A stretch of DNA of 64,000 nucleotides from Paracoccaceae bacterium (GCA_009773055.1 WOUW01000002.1:22518-86517), one strand, 5' to 3'. Shown: positions 8,814-17,784, numbered from the stretch's first letter. Notes: a model not told the origin generated them from the sequence alone. Numbers and translations are program-made.

Positions 8814-9884
8814 TTATTCCCCATACGCGTTCTTGTCATGCTTCTCGACAATCGCCGCGAACCGGCGGGCAAAGCGCTCATCCGCCTTCGCCTTCTGCTC
8901 CAGGATCGCCCTTGCGAACACCATATGCCCCTCATGCGCTTCCAGCATGTCGGCCATCTTGTCGTTGGTCGCAGCACCTATCGCCGCCATCGCGGTCTGG
9001 GCTTCCTGGTCGGTCTTGACCCCGATCTCGTTGATCCGGTGCGCCACGTCCTGCTGCTGGGCGGTCTTCAAGGACGAGGTCAGCGCGTCATACAGCACCA
9101 CCCGCTGCTTGGTGTCCGTCTGCAGCTTGTTGATCAGCACCAGTTGCGTCGCCGCCTGGTTCTGCAGGCTGTCGACCCAGGTCTTGCCCTTCTCGATATA
9201 GCGCTCCAGCGTCTGCGATTTCGCCAGCTTCACCTGTTCATCCTGTACCAGCGCGTTGTATTGCGCGTTCAGGGTCGCCAGTTCCGTCTCCAGCTTGGTC
9301 CGCGCCGCCGCGTCCTGCTCGACCGCGATCTTGTTCTCCAGCTCGATGATCTTCGGGTCCATCCCCGCGATCTCGCGCCGCACCGCCTCCAGCGCGCCCA
9401 CCGTCTCCTCGCGTTCCGTCAGGGTCGAGGCGAGGTTCCCCTCCACTCGCGTCTTCTGCACGTTCAGAAGGTCCAGCTGCCCCTGCAACAGCCTCACGAT
9501 CACGTCCGATTTCGAGATCAGGTCCTGCAGCTTGTCATCGACCGTGGCCGCGCGCATCCGCTCCTGCCGCATCGACTCGGCCTTGGCGGACGAGAAGATG
9601 CCAATGAACGACTCCATCCCGGTCTTCGACCGCATCTCGGCAAACTCCGCCGAAAAGCCCGCCGTCACATCGTCCAGCCCCATGATCAGCTCGGCGATGT
9701 TGGCGTTCATCAGGTCGGTGTGCTTGTTCACATCCTCGAGCGTGGCGTTTTCCACGTCCAGCGTGACGCCCTGGTCCAGCTTCGACCGGGCTTCCTCGAT
9801 CCGGCTGGTGATCGCTGAAATCTTCGCCTGCGCCTCGGCGACCTGAGCCTGGCTTTCCTTGATCTGCGTCTCGAAATCGGCCAT
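8814..9884 (-). CDS. Long coiled-coil protein, weakly TelA-like
   Basis: A 356-residue protein that is almost wholly helical: the first ~70 residues (IKESQAQVAEAQAKISAITSRIEEARSKL) and residues ~130-300 form long heptad-like coiled coils. There is no membrane segment. A Shine-Dalgarno sequence (GGAGGG) lies just before the ATG. It resembles TelA/tellurite-resistance and phage-shock-type coiled-coil proteins in layout, but I cannot see diagnostic motifs. It is the first gene of the operon and is preceded by a pair of inverted repeats. It may be the scaffold on which the AAA ATPase works, which is inference. Confidence 0.75.
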   Translation of the reverse strand: MADFETQIKESQAQVAEAQAKISAITSRIEEARSKLDQGVTLDVENATLEDVNKHTDLMNANIAELIMGLDDVTAGFSAEFAEMRSKTGMESFIGIFSSAKAESMRQERMRAATVDDKLQDLISKSDVIVRLLQGQLDLLNVQKTRVEGNLASTLTEREETVGALEAVRREIAGMDPKIIELENKIAVEQDAAARTKLETELATLNAQYNALVQDEQVKLAKSQTLERYIEKGKTWVDSLQNQAATQLVLINKLQTDTKQRVVLYDALTSSLKTAQQQDVAHRINEIGVKTDQEAQTAMAAIGAATNDKMADMLEAHEGHMVFARAILEQKAKADERFARRFAAIVEKHDKNAYGE

Positions 9885-9910
9885 CCGACCCTCCGTTGAA
9901 CTTCGTTTGC

Positions 9911-9941
9911 ATCACATAGTGATGTAACAGCGAATTACATC
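9911..9941 (-). promoter_or_regulatory. Paired inverted repeats upstream of the coiled-coil/AAA operon
   Basis: ATCAC-ATA-GTGAT (9911-9923) overlaps GATGTAA-N7-TTACATC (9921-9941), 27-57 bases upstream of the first start codon of the minus-strand operon. Both are perfect dyads in otherwise GC-rich DNA, which fits an operator or promoter-overlapping control site. The binding protein is unknown. Confidence 0.5.
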
Positions 9942-10041
9942 ATCCCGGTGCCGGTTTTTCGGCACTCTCAACGGCACAAGTCTTGCAACAACTAGGCCTA
10001 TCCGCCAAGCGCGGAATCCCCGCACCCTGCATTTGCTCTTT

Positions 10042-10089
10042 TCCCAAATACTCTCGGGGTTTGGGGGTGAAACCCCCATCAACCGAGGA
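10042..10089. repeat. CAAATA...CGGGG palindrome, copy 2
   Basis: CCCAAATACTCTCGGGG is followed by the hairpin GGGGGTGAAACCCCC and the outer arm CCGAGG, which pairs with CTCGG. It lies downstream of panC (minus strand) and upstream of the coiled-coil operon. It could terminate panBC transcripts. It shares the lead CAAATA and the GGGG/CCCC layout with copy 1. Confidence 0.65.
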
Positions 10090-10155
10090 GGAGCGCGCAA
10101 GCGCGACGACGAGACCAAAGCCTCGCGCGGCAGCGCTCCGCCTGAAAACCGCCCG

Positions 10156-10989
10156 TCACACCGGGATGTTGTCGATCAGCCGCACGCCGTCGACCCAGGC
10201 CGCCGCCAGCATCCGGCGCGGGCGGCGCGGGTCGTCCGAGGGCATCAGCGTCTCGGCGTCGCGCAGTTCGATATACTCCACCCGCTCGAAGCCGGCCTCG
10301 CGCATGGTCTCCGCCGCCTCGCGGATCGCCATCCGGTCGGCATGGCCCACGCGGATATCCTGCGCCGCACGAGTTATCGCTGCATAAAGCACCGGAGCCT
10401 TCGCCCGTCCCGCTGCCGTCAGCCGCACGTTGCGCGACGACATCGCCAACCCATCCGCCTCGCGTATCGTCTCGCAGCCCACCACGTCGACCGGCACATT
10501 CAGATCCCGGACCAGCCGCAGCACGACCTGCAACTGCTGCCAGTCCTTCTGGCCGAAATAGCCCTTGTCGGCCAAAGTCATGCCGAAAAGTTTGGTCACC
10601 ACCGTCGCCACCCCGTCGAAGTGACCGGGCCGCATGTAGCCTTCCAGCGGCTGCGCCACACCTTGCATCGTCACATTGGTGATAAAGCCGTCAGGGTAGA
10701 CCTCCTCCACCGGGGGCGCAAAGATCGCGTCAACCGGCACCGTCGCCAGAAGCGCCGCGTCCGCCTCTTCGCTGCGAGGGTATTTCTTCAGGTCCTCGGG
10801 GTTGTTGAACTGCTTGGGGTTCACGAAGATCGTCGTGATCACCCGGTCGCATTCACCCCTTGCCCGCCGCGCCAGCGACAGGTGCCCGTCGTGCAGCGCG
10901 CCCATCGTCGGGACCACGCCGATCACTTCGCCCTTCGCCCGCCACTCCCGCGCAAGCGCCCTCAGGTCGGCCACTGTCCGCAGGATCAT
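10156..10989 (-). CDS. panC: Pantoate--beta-alanine ligase
   Basis: Catalyses ATP-dependent joining of pantoate and beta-alanine to pantothenate, the last step of vitamin B5 synthesis. The 277-residue length is normal for the family. The nucleotide-binding HIGH-like motif is seen in [14 protein letters not shown] (about residues 25-38), followed by IFVNPKQF and the C-terminal SSRN segment (MSSRNVRL). Its ATG overlaps the panB stop by 4 bases (ATGA), so panB-panC is translationally coupled. Confidence 0.97.
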   Translation of the reverse strand: MILRTVADLRALAREWRAKGEVIGVVPTMGALHDGHLSLARRARGECDRVITTIFVNPKQFNNPEDLKKYPRSEEADAALLATVPVDAIFAPPVEEVYPDGFITNVTMQGVAQPLEGYMRPGHFDGVATVVTKLFGMTLADKGYFGQKDWQQLQVVLRLVRDLNVPVDVVGCETIREADGLAMSSRNVRLTAAGRAKAPVLYAAITRAAQDIRVGHADRMAIREAAETMREAGFERVEYIELRDAETLMPSDDPRRPRRMLAAAWVDGVRLIDNIPV

Positions 10990-11816
10990 TTCTTCACCGG
11001 AACAACATCGGGAAACGAATGCTCCGCCGCGGGAAACGCACGGCTGCGGACATCCGCGGCATAAGCTGCAATCGCCTCATCCGCCGCCTTTCCCAGTTCG
11101 GCATAGCGCTTCACGAACTTGGGCCGGAAGTCGGTGAACAGCCCCAGCATGTCATCCACCACCAGCACCTGCCCGTCGCAATCCACCCCGGCCCCGATGC
11201 CAATCGTCGGGATCGCCAGCGCCTGCGTGATCCGCCCCGCCAGCCCCTCCGGCACCTTCTCCAGCACGACCGAGAACGCCCCCGCCGCCTCCACCGCGCG
11301 GGCATCCGCCATCACCTTCTCGGCCTCCTCGGCCCGGCCCACCACCTTGTAGCCGCCAAGCGTGTTCACCGACTGCGGCGTCAAGCCCACATGCGCCATC
11401 ACCGGCACCCCTCGCGCGGTCAGAAACGCGATCGTCTCCGCCATGTGAACCCCGCCCTCCAGCTTTACCGCTGGGGCAGCCGTCTCGGCCATCAACCGGC
11501 TCGCGTTGCGAAACGCCTGCTGCGGCCCCTCCTCGTAGGACCCGAACGGCATGTCGATCACCGGCATCGCTTTCTGCGCCCCCCGCACCACCGCGCGACC
11601 GTGCAGGATCATCATCTCCATCGTGACGCCCAGCGTGGACGGCAAGCCGTGGATCACCATCCCGACCGAATCCCCGACCAGAACGACGTCGCAATGCGCG
11701 TCGACCAGCCGGGCCACGGGGGTCGAATAGGCGGTCAGCACGACCAGCGGCTCACCGCCTTTGCGGGCGCGAATATCGGGGGGAAGCACAGGCCGGACGG
11801 GGGAAGTCGCGCTCAT
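10986..11816 (-). CDS. panB: 3-methyl-2-oxobutanoate hydroxymethyltransferase
   Basis: Transfers a hydroxymethyl group from methylene-tetrahydrofolate to alpha-ketoisovalerate, giving ketopantoate. The start is placed at [10 protein letters not shown]; the ORF track extends 19 codons further into non-conserved sequence. Family motifs visible are [26 protein letters not shown] (metal and substrate site), MPFGSYE, KLEGG and [14 protein letters not shown]. Length 276 residues is typical. First gene of the panBC pair; the pathway also needs panE and panD, not in this window. Confidence 0.97.
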   Translation of the reverse strand: MSATSPVRPVLPPDIRARKGGEPLVVLTAYSTPVARLVDAHCDVVLVGDSVGMVIHGLPSTLGVTMEMMILHGRAVVRGAQKAMPVIDMPFGSYEEGPQQAFRNASRLMAETAAPAVKLEGGVHMAETIAFLTARGVPVMAHVGLTPQSVNTLGGYKVVGRAEEAEKVMADARAVEAAGAFSVVLEKVPEGLAGRITQALAIPTIGIGAGVDCDGQVLVVDDMLGLFTDFRPKFVKRYAELGKAADEAIAAYAADVRSRAFPAAEHSFPDVVPVKK

Positions 11817-11972
11817 CTCAGGGCCTCCGCTTTTCGCATTCTGCCCGCCATATGGGCACAACCGCACCCCCATCGCAACAGATTTGCGCCGCAGCGCAGC
11901 ACCGCCGACCCCAAAGCCCCGGGGTTGACCCTTGCCGCCCCATCGCCCTGAATGCCGCGAAAGGAGACCTCA

Positions 11973-12314
11973 ATGCCCCTCATCCAGCGCGTCAGCCGCG
12001 ACGGCACCGCCCCCGACATCACCCGCCCCGATCCGGCCAAGGTGATCTCGGGCGATCCGGTGCACAGCACCTGGAACCTCGAAGACCGCGACGGGCTTTA
12101 CGCCGGGCTCTGGCAATCCACCCCCGGCAAGTGGCGCGTCAGCTATTCGGAATGGGAGTATTTCCGCATCCTGTCGGGCTACTCTCTCCTGACCGGAGCG
12201 GACGGCAGCGTCACCCAACTGCACGCCGGCGACAGCCTGATCATTCGCCCGGGCTTTGAAGGGACGTGGGAGGTCGTGCAGACCACCCTCAAGGACTACG
12301 TCATCCGGCTTTAA
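11973..12314 (+). CDS. Cupin domain protein (cupin_3/DUF861-like)
   Basis: A 113-residue single-domain cupin. The start MPLIQRVSRDG is chosen because AAGGAGA lies about 6 bases upstream. The pattern STPGKWRVSYSEWEYFRILSGYSLLT and HAGDSLIIRPGFEGTWEV fits the DUF861/EutQ-like cupins, where WEVxE and FxxI precede the second motif. The substrate is unknown. It ends tail to tail with the L,D-transpeptidase gene: the two stop codons share the sequence TTAA (12311-12314). Confidence 0.85.
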   Translation: MPLIQRVSRDGTAPDITRPDPAKVISGDPVHSTWNLEDRDGLYAGLWQSTPGKWRVSYSEWEYFRILSGYSLLTGADGSVTQLHAGDSLIIRPGFEGTWEVVQTTLKDYVIRL

Positions 12315-13198
12315 CCGGCGTCAGACGTGCCCACCGTTACAGCCCCAGAGCTTTCTCCGAGGGCGCATTCTGCGTCCGGAATGCCCCGGCGTGCGCAGGC
12401 GGCCATCCGCTTTTTCTGGGCCCTTTCGGCAGCGGCCTGGTTCTTTGCATCTTGCTTGGCAATGGCAGCCAGGTCCTTCTCCCTCTGGGCCTCGTTCTCC
12501 GCGGTCGCAGGAACCATATGACCGAAGGCATTCAGCATCTGTTGGCCTTCCATGGCCACGCTTTCCGCCTCGCTGCGCACCTTCACTCGTGTTCCTGTCG
12601 GCACCTTGTTGTAAAGGTCGATCGCGTCCTGGTTGAACAGCCGGATGCAGCCCGCGCTGGTCGCATGTCCGATCGAGGCATTGTCCGCCGTGCCATGGAT
12701 CCGGAACATCGTGTCCCGCCCACCGCGATACAGATACAGCGCCCGAGCACCCAGCGGGTTCTCCAACCCACCCGGCAGGCCACCGGCATAAGCAGCATAA
12801 AGGTCAGGCCGCGTGCGGACCATGTTGGCGGTCGGCTGCCACGACGGCCATTCTGCCTTGCGCCCGATCACGCCATTGCCCCGGAAAGACAGCCCCTCGC
12901 GTCCCACTGCAATCGGATAGCGCGTTGCGGTCCCGCCTTCGCCCACCAGATACAACTTGCGTGCAAAGGTATCGACAACCACCGTGCCCGGAGCCTCGCC
13001 GCCCGCATAGCTGACCTCGGTCCGGCGGTTGCCTTCATAAAGGTGTTGCCCCGGCACCGCTTCAATGAAGAACGCACCGTCCTGAACGCTTTCATACCCA
13101 GGCATGACCGCCGGCGTCTTTGTCGTCGGGGCACCTGCGCAGGCCGCAAGCATGGGAAGGGCAAGGATCGCAAGGATCCGGGCAAGGGAATGGGTCAA
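12311..13198 (-). CDS. L,D-transpeptidase (YkuD) lipoprotein
   Basis: A peptidoglycan cross-linking or protein-anchoring enzyme. The YkuD active-site motif is clear: HG near FRIHGTAD and SAGCIRL with the catalytic Cys. The open frame extends upstream to 13300, but a TTG at 13196-13198 gives MTHSLARILAILALPMLAACAG, a good lipoprotein signal with an LAAC lipobox, so I place the start there. It is then 295 residues. The C-terminal ~80 residues are Ala/Lys/Gln-rich and helical (KNQAAAERAQKKRMAA) after the catalytic domain. It should sit in the periplasm attached to a membrane. The stop overlaps that of the cupin gene. Confidence 0.88.
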   Translation of the reverse strand: MTHSLARILAILALPMLAACAGAPTTKTPAVMPGYESVQDGAFFIEAVPGQHLYEGNRRTEVSYAGGEAPGTVVVDTFARKLYLVGEGGTATRYPIAVGREGLSFRGNGVIGRKAEWPSWQPTANMVRTRPDLYAAYAGGLPGGLENPLGARALYLYRGGRDTMFRIHGTADNASIGHATSAGCIRLFNQDAIDLYNKVPTGTRVKVRSEAESVAMEGQQMLNAFGHMVPATAENEAQREKDLAAIAKQDAKNQAAAERAQKKRMAACARRGIPDAECALGESSGAVTVGTSDAG

Positions 13199-13354
13199 TT
13201 TGGCAGACTCGGGGTTAAGGGCAGCTAACCCAAGCTTCGGCCATGCGCCGGGGTCTGCGTCAAGCCTAAATTCGCAGGAAAATCCGAATCTTCGCGGCAA
13301 CAGCTGCCCCGAAACCGGATTCGGGTCCGATTCCGGGGCAAGCGTTCGATAAGG

Positions 13355-15523
13355 TCAGTTCACGGTGCCGATCGACCAGAAATAGGTCTCGCCACTGCTG
13401 TCATCGACGCCGTCGTTGTCAGTCACGGCCCACCCGGTTCCGGCGGCGTCGATGGTAAAGCCCTCGATCTTGTCCACGACATAGCCGTTCTTTGCCTTCA
13501 GGTCGGGCAGGAAGTCGTGCACCAGCTCCTTGGCAACAACCGGCAGGGTCTCGCCCAGCTTGGCTGGGGTCATGTCGGCGGCCTTGACCCGGTAAAGCCG
13601 CTTGACGACGGCCTTGTCGGCAATCTGGTTGTCGCGCTCGACGATGTAGACCCAGTCGCCCTGCGCGGTGATTTCCGACAGGCCCATCCATGCGCCGTCC
13701 GCCGGGGCTTCCAGCGGGTAGTGAACCGCGCCCCAGGTGCCTTCCTTCAGGTCATAGGCCAGAAGCTTGACCATGCCCTTCGGATCGTCCTTCCATTCGC
13801 GCTGCACCGCGACCCACAGCATGTCGCCAACCTTGGTCACGCCTTCAAATCCGAAGCGGACCTCGTTGGCGGCCAGTTCGGGCGGCAGGCCGACTTCTTT
13901 CACGATCTCGCCCTTGTCGTTCACCTGAACCAGACCATGCGGGATCATCCGGTCGCTGCGGCCTTCGGTGGCGATCCAGAAGCCGCCCTCGCCGTCCAGA
14001 GCCAAGCCCTCGATGTCCATCAGCTGCGCGGGGTTGCCGCCGCGCGTGACCGTCAGGGCCGAGGTGATCTTTGCCGGGGTCTGGGTGGCATCGACGGTGT
14101 AGATCGTCGGCGCACCCGACAGGACCGAATCGTTCGCGGCATAAAGCTTGCCCGCCGTCGCCGGATCAGCGGTCAGTGCGGACAGCGCCACCCAGCCGAT
14201 CAGCGGATCGGACCCCGCGCTGGTGATCGTCGGATAGGCGGCCGTGCCCTCGGCCCGCTCGTAGACCATCACATGCGCCGGAGCGAGGCCGTCGGCCCGC
14301 AGGTCAACCTCGTTCGCGGTCGCCAGCAGGTTCCGTGACGGGATCGCGATCAGACCTTCGGGACTGATGCCCGAAGGCAGCATCTGTTTCAGCACCGGGT
14401 TGGCCGGATCGGTCAGATCATAGACCGCAACCAGCGAACCGCGCTCGGAGGCGACGAAAAGGTGCCGCACGCCATCAAAAGTCGCAACTTCGACCGATTC
14501 AAATTCCGCACCCTTCTTGTTGCGGAAGTCCGGGTAATGGCCCAGCGCCGCAACTTCGCGCTCAAGGCTCGCGCCCGAATCGTAAACGACCGTGCCGTCC
14601 TTCTTCCAGACCGTAAAGCCGCGCGATCCGCCCTTGTAGTCGCCCTCGTTCGCCGTCACGAAGTGGTCGGCGTCGATCCACTTCACTGCGTCAGGCTCCC
14701 GCAGGACGCCTTCCATCTTGCCGGTGAAATCCAGCCGACCGTCCTTCTTGGTGTCGATGCCTTCCAGGTCCACCGCACCCGCGCTGAAGTGGCTGGTAAT
14801 CGCGCCATCAGCCCCGATGACGGCGATGTGGTTGTTTTCCTGCAGCGTGACGACAATCTCGCCTGCCTCGTTCACATCCACATATTCCGGCTCGGGGTCA
14901 TCGCCTGCCACTGCGGCCAGACCCAGAAGCTCGATCTTCTGCAGCCCGCCGCAGTCCACCGCCCCATCCTTGATCGGCAGCTTCACCACATAGCCTGCGG
15001 GCATCTGCGGTATGGCCCCGTCGTTCACCTCTTCGTCGCGCTCATTCTCGACCGCGATGGCCAGGAACGACCCGTCCTTGGCCTTGGCCACCGAATCCGG
15101 TTGCCCGCCGATGTCGCACTCGGCAACGACCGCCTTGGTCGCGGGATCGACCGTCACCACCTTGCCCGACGGAGCAGTGAAGCTTTCCGACGTGTTCACC
15201 CCGGCAAGGATCATCCCGCCCACGAACACCGCCGTCGTCGGCTCGCCACCCACGTCGATATTGCCCATCGGCTTGGGCGCCTTGGGATCGGTGACATCCA
15301 CCAACCCGACCACGCCCAGCGGGCTATCGGTATAGACCAGCACCATGCCGTCTTCCGAAGCGCTGATGATTTCGGCACTCGTCTCTCGCGCCGGATCTTC
15401 ACCCTCGGCCATGTTGCCCGGAGTCGCAAACGACGCGACACGGTTGAACACCGGCTCGGCCAGCGCAGGCGCGGCGGCGGCAATTGCAAGGACAGAAGTC
15501 AGACCAAGGGTCTTGGAAAGCAT
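13355..15523 (-). CDS. Secreted esterase-like/phytase-family beta-propeller protein
   Basis: A 722-residue exported protein with a classic signal peptide (MLSKTLGLTSVLAIAAAAPALAEP). The N-terminal half is a beta-propeller-like region (VGLVDVTDPKAP, AVYDLTDPANPV) similar to choice-of-anchor proteins. The C-terminal half carries DIEGLALDGEGGFWIATEGRSD, GFEGVTK, KIEGFTIDAAG and TDNDGVDDSSGET, the pattern of the esterase-like activity of phytase family. A likely role is periplasmic release of phosphate from organic esters, supported by the Pho-box-like repeat 51 bases upstream. No stop or frameshift is seen. Confidence 0.82.
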   Translation of the reverse strand: MLSKTLGLTSVLAIAAAAPALAEPVFNRVASFATPGNMAEGEDPARETSAEIISASEDGMVLVYTDSPLGVVGLVDVTDPKAPKPMGNIDVGGEPTTAVFVGGMILAGVNTSESFTAPSGKVVTVDPATKAVVAECDIGGQPDSVAKAKDGSFLAIAVENERDEEVNDGAIPQMPAGYVVKLPIKDGAVDCGGLQKIELLGLAAVAGDDPEPEYVDVNEAGEIVVTLQENNHIAVIGADGAITSHFSAGAVDLEGIDTKKDGRLDFTGKMEGVLREPDAVKWIDADHFVTANEGDYKGGSRGFTVWKKDGTVVYDSGASLEREVAALGHYPDFRNKKGAEFESVEVATFDGVRHLFVASERGSLVAVYDLTDPANPVLKQMLPSGISPEGLIAIPSRNLLATANEVDLRADGLAPAHVMVYERAEGTAAYPTITSAGSDPLIGWVALSALTADPATAGKLYAANDSVLSGAPTIYTVDATQTPAKITSALTVTRGGNPAQLMDIEGLALDGEGGFWIATEGRSDRMIPHGLVQVNDKGEIVKEVGLPPELAANEVRFGFEGVTKVGDMLWVAVQREWKDDPKGMVKLLAYDLKEGTWGAVHYPLEAPADGAWMGLSEITAQGDWVYIVERDNQIADKAVVKRLYRVKAADMTPAKLGETLPVVAKELVHDFLPDLKAKNGYVVDKIEGFTIDAAGTGWAVTDNDGVDDSSGETYFWSIGTVN

Positions 15524-15573
15524 GGCGGAACTCCTCGTTCAGGGGAAAGTCGCGCGACGCATCGCAAGCTCCG

Positions 15574-15591
15574 ATGACAGCGGCATGACGA
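15574..15591 (-). promoter_or_regulatory. Pho-box-like direct repeat upstream of phytase-like gene
   Basis: On the minus strand the sequence reads TCGTCAT-GCCG-CTGTCAT: two 7-base repeats with an 11-base period, matching the PhoB consensus CTGTCAT-N4-CTGTCAT with one or two differences in the first half. It is about 51 bases upstream of the start codon, the usual distance. It predicts induction of the secreted phytase-like protein under phosphate starvation. Confidence 0.7.
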
Positions 15592-15692
15592 AAACGTATC
15601 ATTCGCGTTACAGGTTCCGTCCAGGGAACCCGGCGGAATTCCGCGCGTTGTCAGATACCGCTCCAGTCAGAAGCGGCATAAAGGGGACCCCA

Positions 15693-15947
15693 ATGGGCAT
15701 TGAAGCACTTCTCATCACGTTGATTATCGGCGCCATCGCGGGCTGGCTTGCCGGCCTTATCGTCAAGGGCTACGGCTACGGCCTCCTCGGCAACATCGTC
15801 GTCGGCATCGTAGGCGCTTTCATCGGCAGCCTGCTGTTTCCCTATGCGGGTATCAGCCTTGGCGGCGGCATCGCCGGTGCGATCATCTCGGCCACCATCG
15901 GCGCCGTGATCCTGCTCTTCCTGATCCGCCTGATCAAACGCGCCTGA
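15693..15947 (+). CDS. GlsB/YeaQ/YmgE family stress membrane protein
   Basis: An 84-residue inner-membrane protein with three hydrophobic, glycine-rich helices (ITLIIGAIAGWLAGLI, GNIVVGIVGAFIGSLLF, GAIISATIGAVILLFLIRLI). This is the full-length layout of the GlsB/YeaQ transglycosylase-associated family, often linked to stress responses. The start MGIEALLITL is preceded by AAGGGG. The ORF track entry extends 116 codons upstream across the divergent promoter region and is wrong there. Confidence 0.9.
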   Translation: MGIEALLITLIIGAIAGWLAGLIVKGYGYGLLGNIVVGIVGAFIGSLLFPYAGISLGGGIAGAIISATIGAVILLFLIRLIKRA

Positions 15948-15983
15948 CGAATTCGGGCCGGGGTCATCCCCCGGCCCAAACCC

Positions 15984-17198
15984 TTACCCGACCACGTTGA
16001 ACGCAGGCCCATAAGGGTAATGCGTGATGTCCTCCGGCTCGTCCTCGGTCACGACGAAGATGTCGTGTTCCCGGTAGCCTCCCGCGCCCGGCATCCCTTC
16101 CGGGATCGTCAGCATCGGCTCCATGCTGATCACCATCCCCGGCTCCAGCACCGTGTCGATATCCTCGCGCAGCTCCAGCGCCGCCTCGCGGCCATAGTAG
16201 TGCGACAGGATGCCGAACGAGTGGCCATAGCCGAACGTCCGGTATTGCAGCATCTGCCGCTCCGCCAGGAACTCGTTGATCTTCATGGTGATCTCGGCAC
16301 AGGACGCGCCGGGCTTCAAAAGCTTCATGCCGAATTCATGGCTGTCGATGTTGGTCTGCCAGACCCGCATCGAAGCATCATCCACCTCGCCCACGAACAG
16401 CGTCCGCTCCAGCGCGGTGTAATAGCCCGAGATCATCGGAAAGCAGTTGAGGCTCAGGATATCCCCATGCTTCAGCTTGCGGTTCGTCACCGGGTTGTGC
16501 GCGCCATCGGTGTTGATCCCCGACTGGAACCAGACCCAGGTGTCGCGATACTCCGCATCCGGGAACCGCTTGGCAATCTCCCGCTCCATCGCGTCCCGCC
16601 CCGCAATGCTGACCTCAAGCTCGGTCGCTCCGACCGCAATCGCCTCGCGGATCGCATAGCCGCCGACGTCGGCCACGTTGGCCCCGTGCTTGATCAGCGC
16701 AATCTCTGCCGACGACTTCGTCATCCGCTGGTGCATCGTCGCGGGCGCAATATCCATCCCGCGCTTCGGTTTCAGGAAGGTGTTGAACTTCTCGGCCCGC
16801 TCCATCGTCAGATGGTCGGCCTCGCAGCCCACCGCCTTGCCAACCCCGGTGACCGAGGCCACCGCCCGCCACATGTTGTCGCGCGCCCAGTCGGTGTAGG
16901 TGATGTTGTCGCCAATCGACCGGCGCCACGGCTGGCCCGCATCAATCCCCGCAGAAATCGTCACGCACTCGGTCTTGGTCACGACGCAGGCATAGGGCCG
17001 CCCGAAACTGCAATACAGGAACCCCGAATAATAGGCGACGTTGTGCATGCTCGTCAGCACGACCGCGTCCAGATCATGCAGTTCCATGATCTCGCGCAGA
17101 CCTTCCAGCCGGTCATGATACTCCTGATCGGCGAAGGGCAGCGTGTCCTTCTTGCCGCCATTGTGAAAGCGGTACATCTCGGGACGGTTCAACGACAT
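15984..17198 (-). CDS. Creatinase (creatine amidinohydrolase)
   Basis: Hydrolyses creatine to sarcosine and urea. The 404-residue length matches Pseudomonas creatinase, and long conserved stretches are recognisable: DFLYCSFGRPYA-type (here GFLYCSFGRPYA), SAGIDAGQPWRR, FQSGINTDGAHNPVT with the catalytic His, LSLNCFPMISGYYTALERTLF, QYRTFGYGHSFG and EPGMPGAGGYREHD-type. The fold is pita-bread (M24 peptidase) but the metal ligands are absent in this subgroup. No creatininase, sarcosine oxidase or transporter lies nearby, so it stands alone. A related amidinohydrolase substrate cannot be excluded. Confidence 0.9.
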   Translation of the reverse strand: MSLNRPEMYRFHNGGKKDTLPFADQEYHDRLEGLREIMELHDLDAVVLTSMHNVAYYSGFLYCSFGRPYACVVTKTECVTISAGIDAGQPWRRSIGDNITYTDWARDNMWRAVASVTGVGKAVGCEADHLTMERAEKFNTFLKPKRGMDIAPATMHQRMTKSSAEIALIKHGANVADVGGYAIREAIAVGATELEVSIAGRDAMEREIAKRFPDAEYRDTWVWFQSGINTDGAHNPVTNRKLKHGDILSLNCFPMISGYYTALERTLFVGEVDDASMRVWQTNIDSHEFGMKLLKPGASCAEITMKINEFLAERQMLQYRTFGYGHSFGILSHYYGREAALELREDIDTVLEPGMVISMEPMLTIPEGMPGAGGYREHDIFVVTEDEPEDITHYPYGPAFNVVG

Positions 17199-17436
17199 TT
17201 CCAGACCTCATATCCGGGGGTCTGGGACATGCCGCAGGACCCCGAAAGGTCCCGGCGTACAGGACGGTAACGGGGTTTCCCGCAAGCGTCGGGGCAAAAC
17301 CCCTGTGGCGACGCCATCGCCACGGCTCCTCCCTTGAATGCGCTTTCGCGACAATTCGCGCAAGCGCGTTTTCGACCCTTGCGAGGCCGGTTTGCGACCC
17401 CATCTAAACTCGGTGAACATGGAAATGGAGACGAAG

Positions 17437-17784
17437 ATGCGCTGTCCGGTCGACAACGAAACCCTGGTGATGGCAGACCGTGGCGGGGTCGAAATCGACT
17501 ATTGCCCGAAATGCCGTGGCGTCTGGCTGGACCGTGGCGAGCTGGACAAGATCATTGATCGTTCGCTCGGTGGGTCTGCCGCCGCCCCCGCACCAACCCC
17601 GCAGCAGGCCCTGCAGCAGCACGCAGCCCCCCCTGCGGCCCCCGTCTACCAGCCCGAGCCTCGGGCGCCCCAAGGTTACCGCGAAGACGACCGCCGTCGC
17701 CGGGACGATGACGACGAAGATTACCGCTACGGTCACAAGAAGAAGCGCAAGGAAAGTTTCCTCAGCGACATCTTCGACTTCTGA
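17437..17784 (+). CDS. TFIIB-type zinc-ribbon protein
   Basis: A small protein beginning MRCPVDNETLVMADRGG with a zinc-binding ribbon (CPVD...YCPKCRGVWLDRGELDKI, residues 2-40) typical of the zf-TFIIB family in bacteria. After a Pro/Ala/Gln-rich linker the C-terminus is highly charged (DDRRRRDDDDEDYRYGHKKKRKE) and ends SFLSDIFDF, a common ending in this group. The ATG at 17437 has GGAG at a good distance; two earlier in-frame Met codons (17419, 17425) are alternatives. Function unknown, possibly nucleic-acid binding. Confidence 0.85.
   Translation: MRCPVDNETLVMADRGGVEIDYCPKCRGVWLDRGELDKIIDRSLGGSAAAPAPTPQQALQQHAAPPAAPVYQPEPRAPQGYREDDRRRRDDDDEDYRYGHKKKRKESFLSDIFDF

Noticed and set aside
7113-9818. 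901-codon plus-strand ORF
   Set aside because: Antisense of the AAA operon; extremely Arg/Pro/His/Leu-rich, no domains, and overlaps three supported minus-strand genes.
12365-12480. Frameshift in the L,D-transpeptidase C-terminus
   Set aside because: The Ala/Lys/Gln-rich tail looked foreign, but the frame is continuous to a stop and such helical tails occur in the family.
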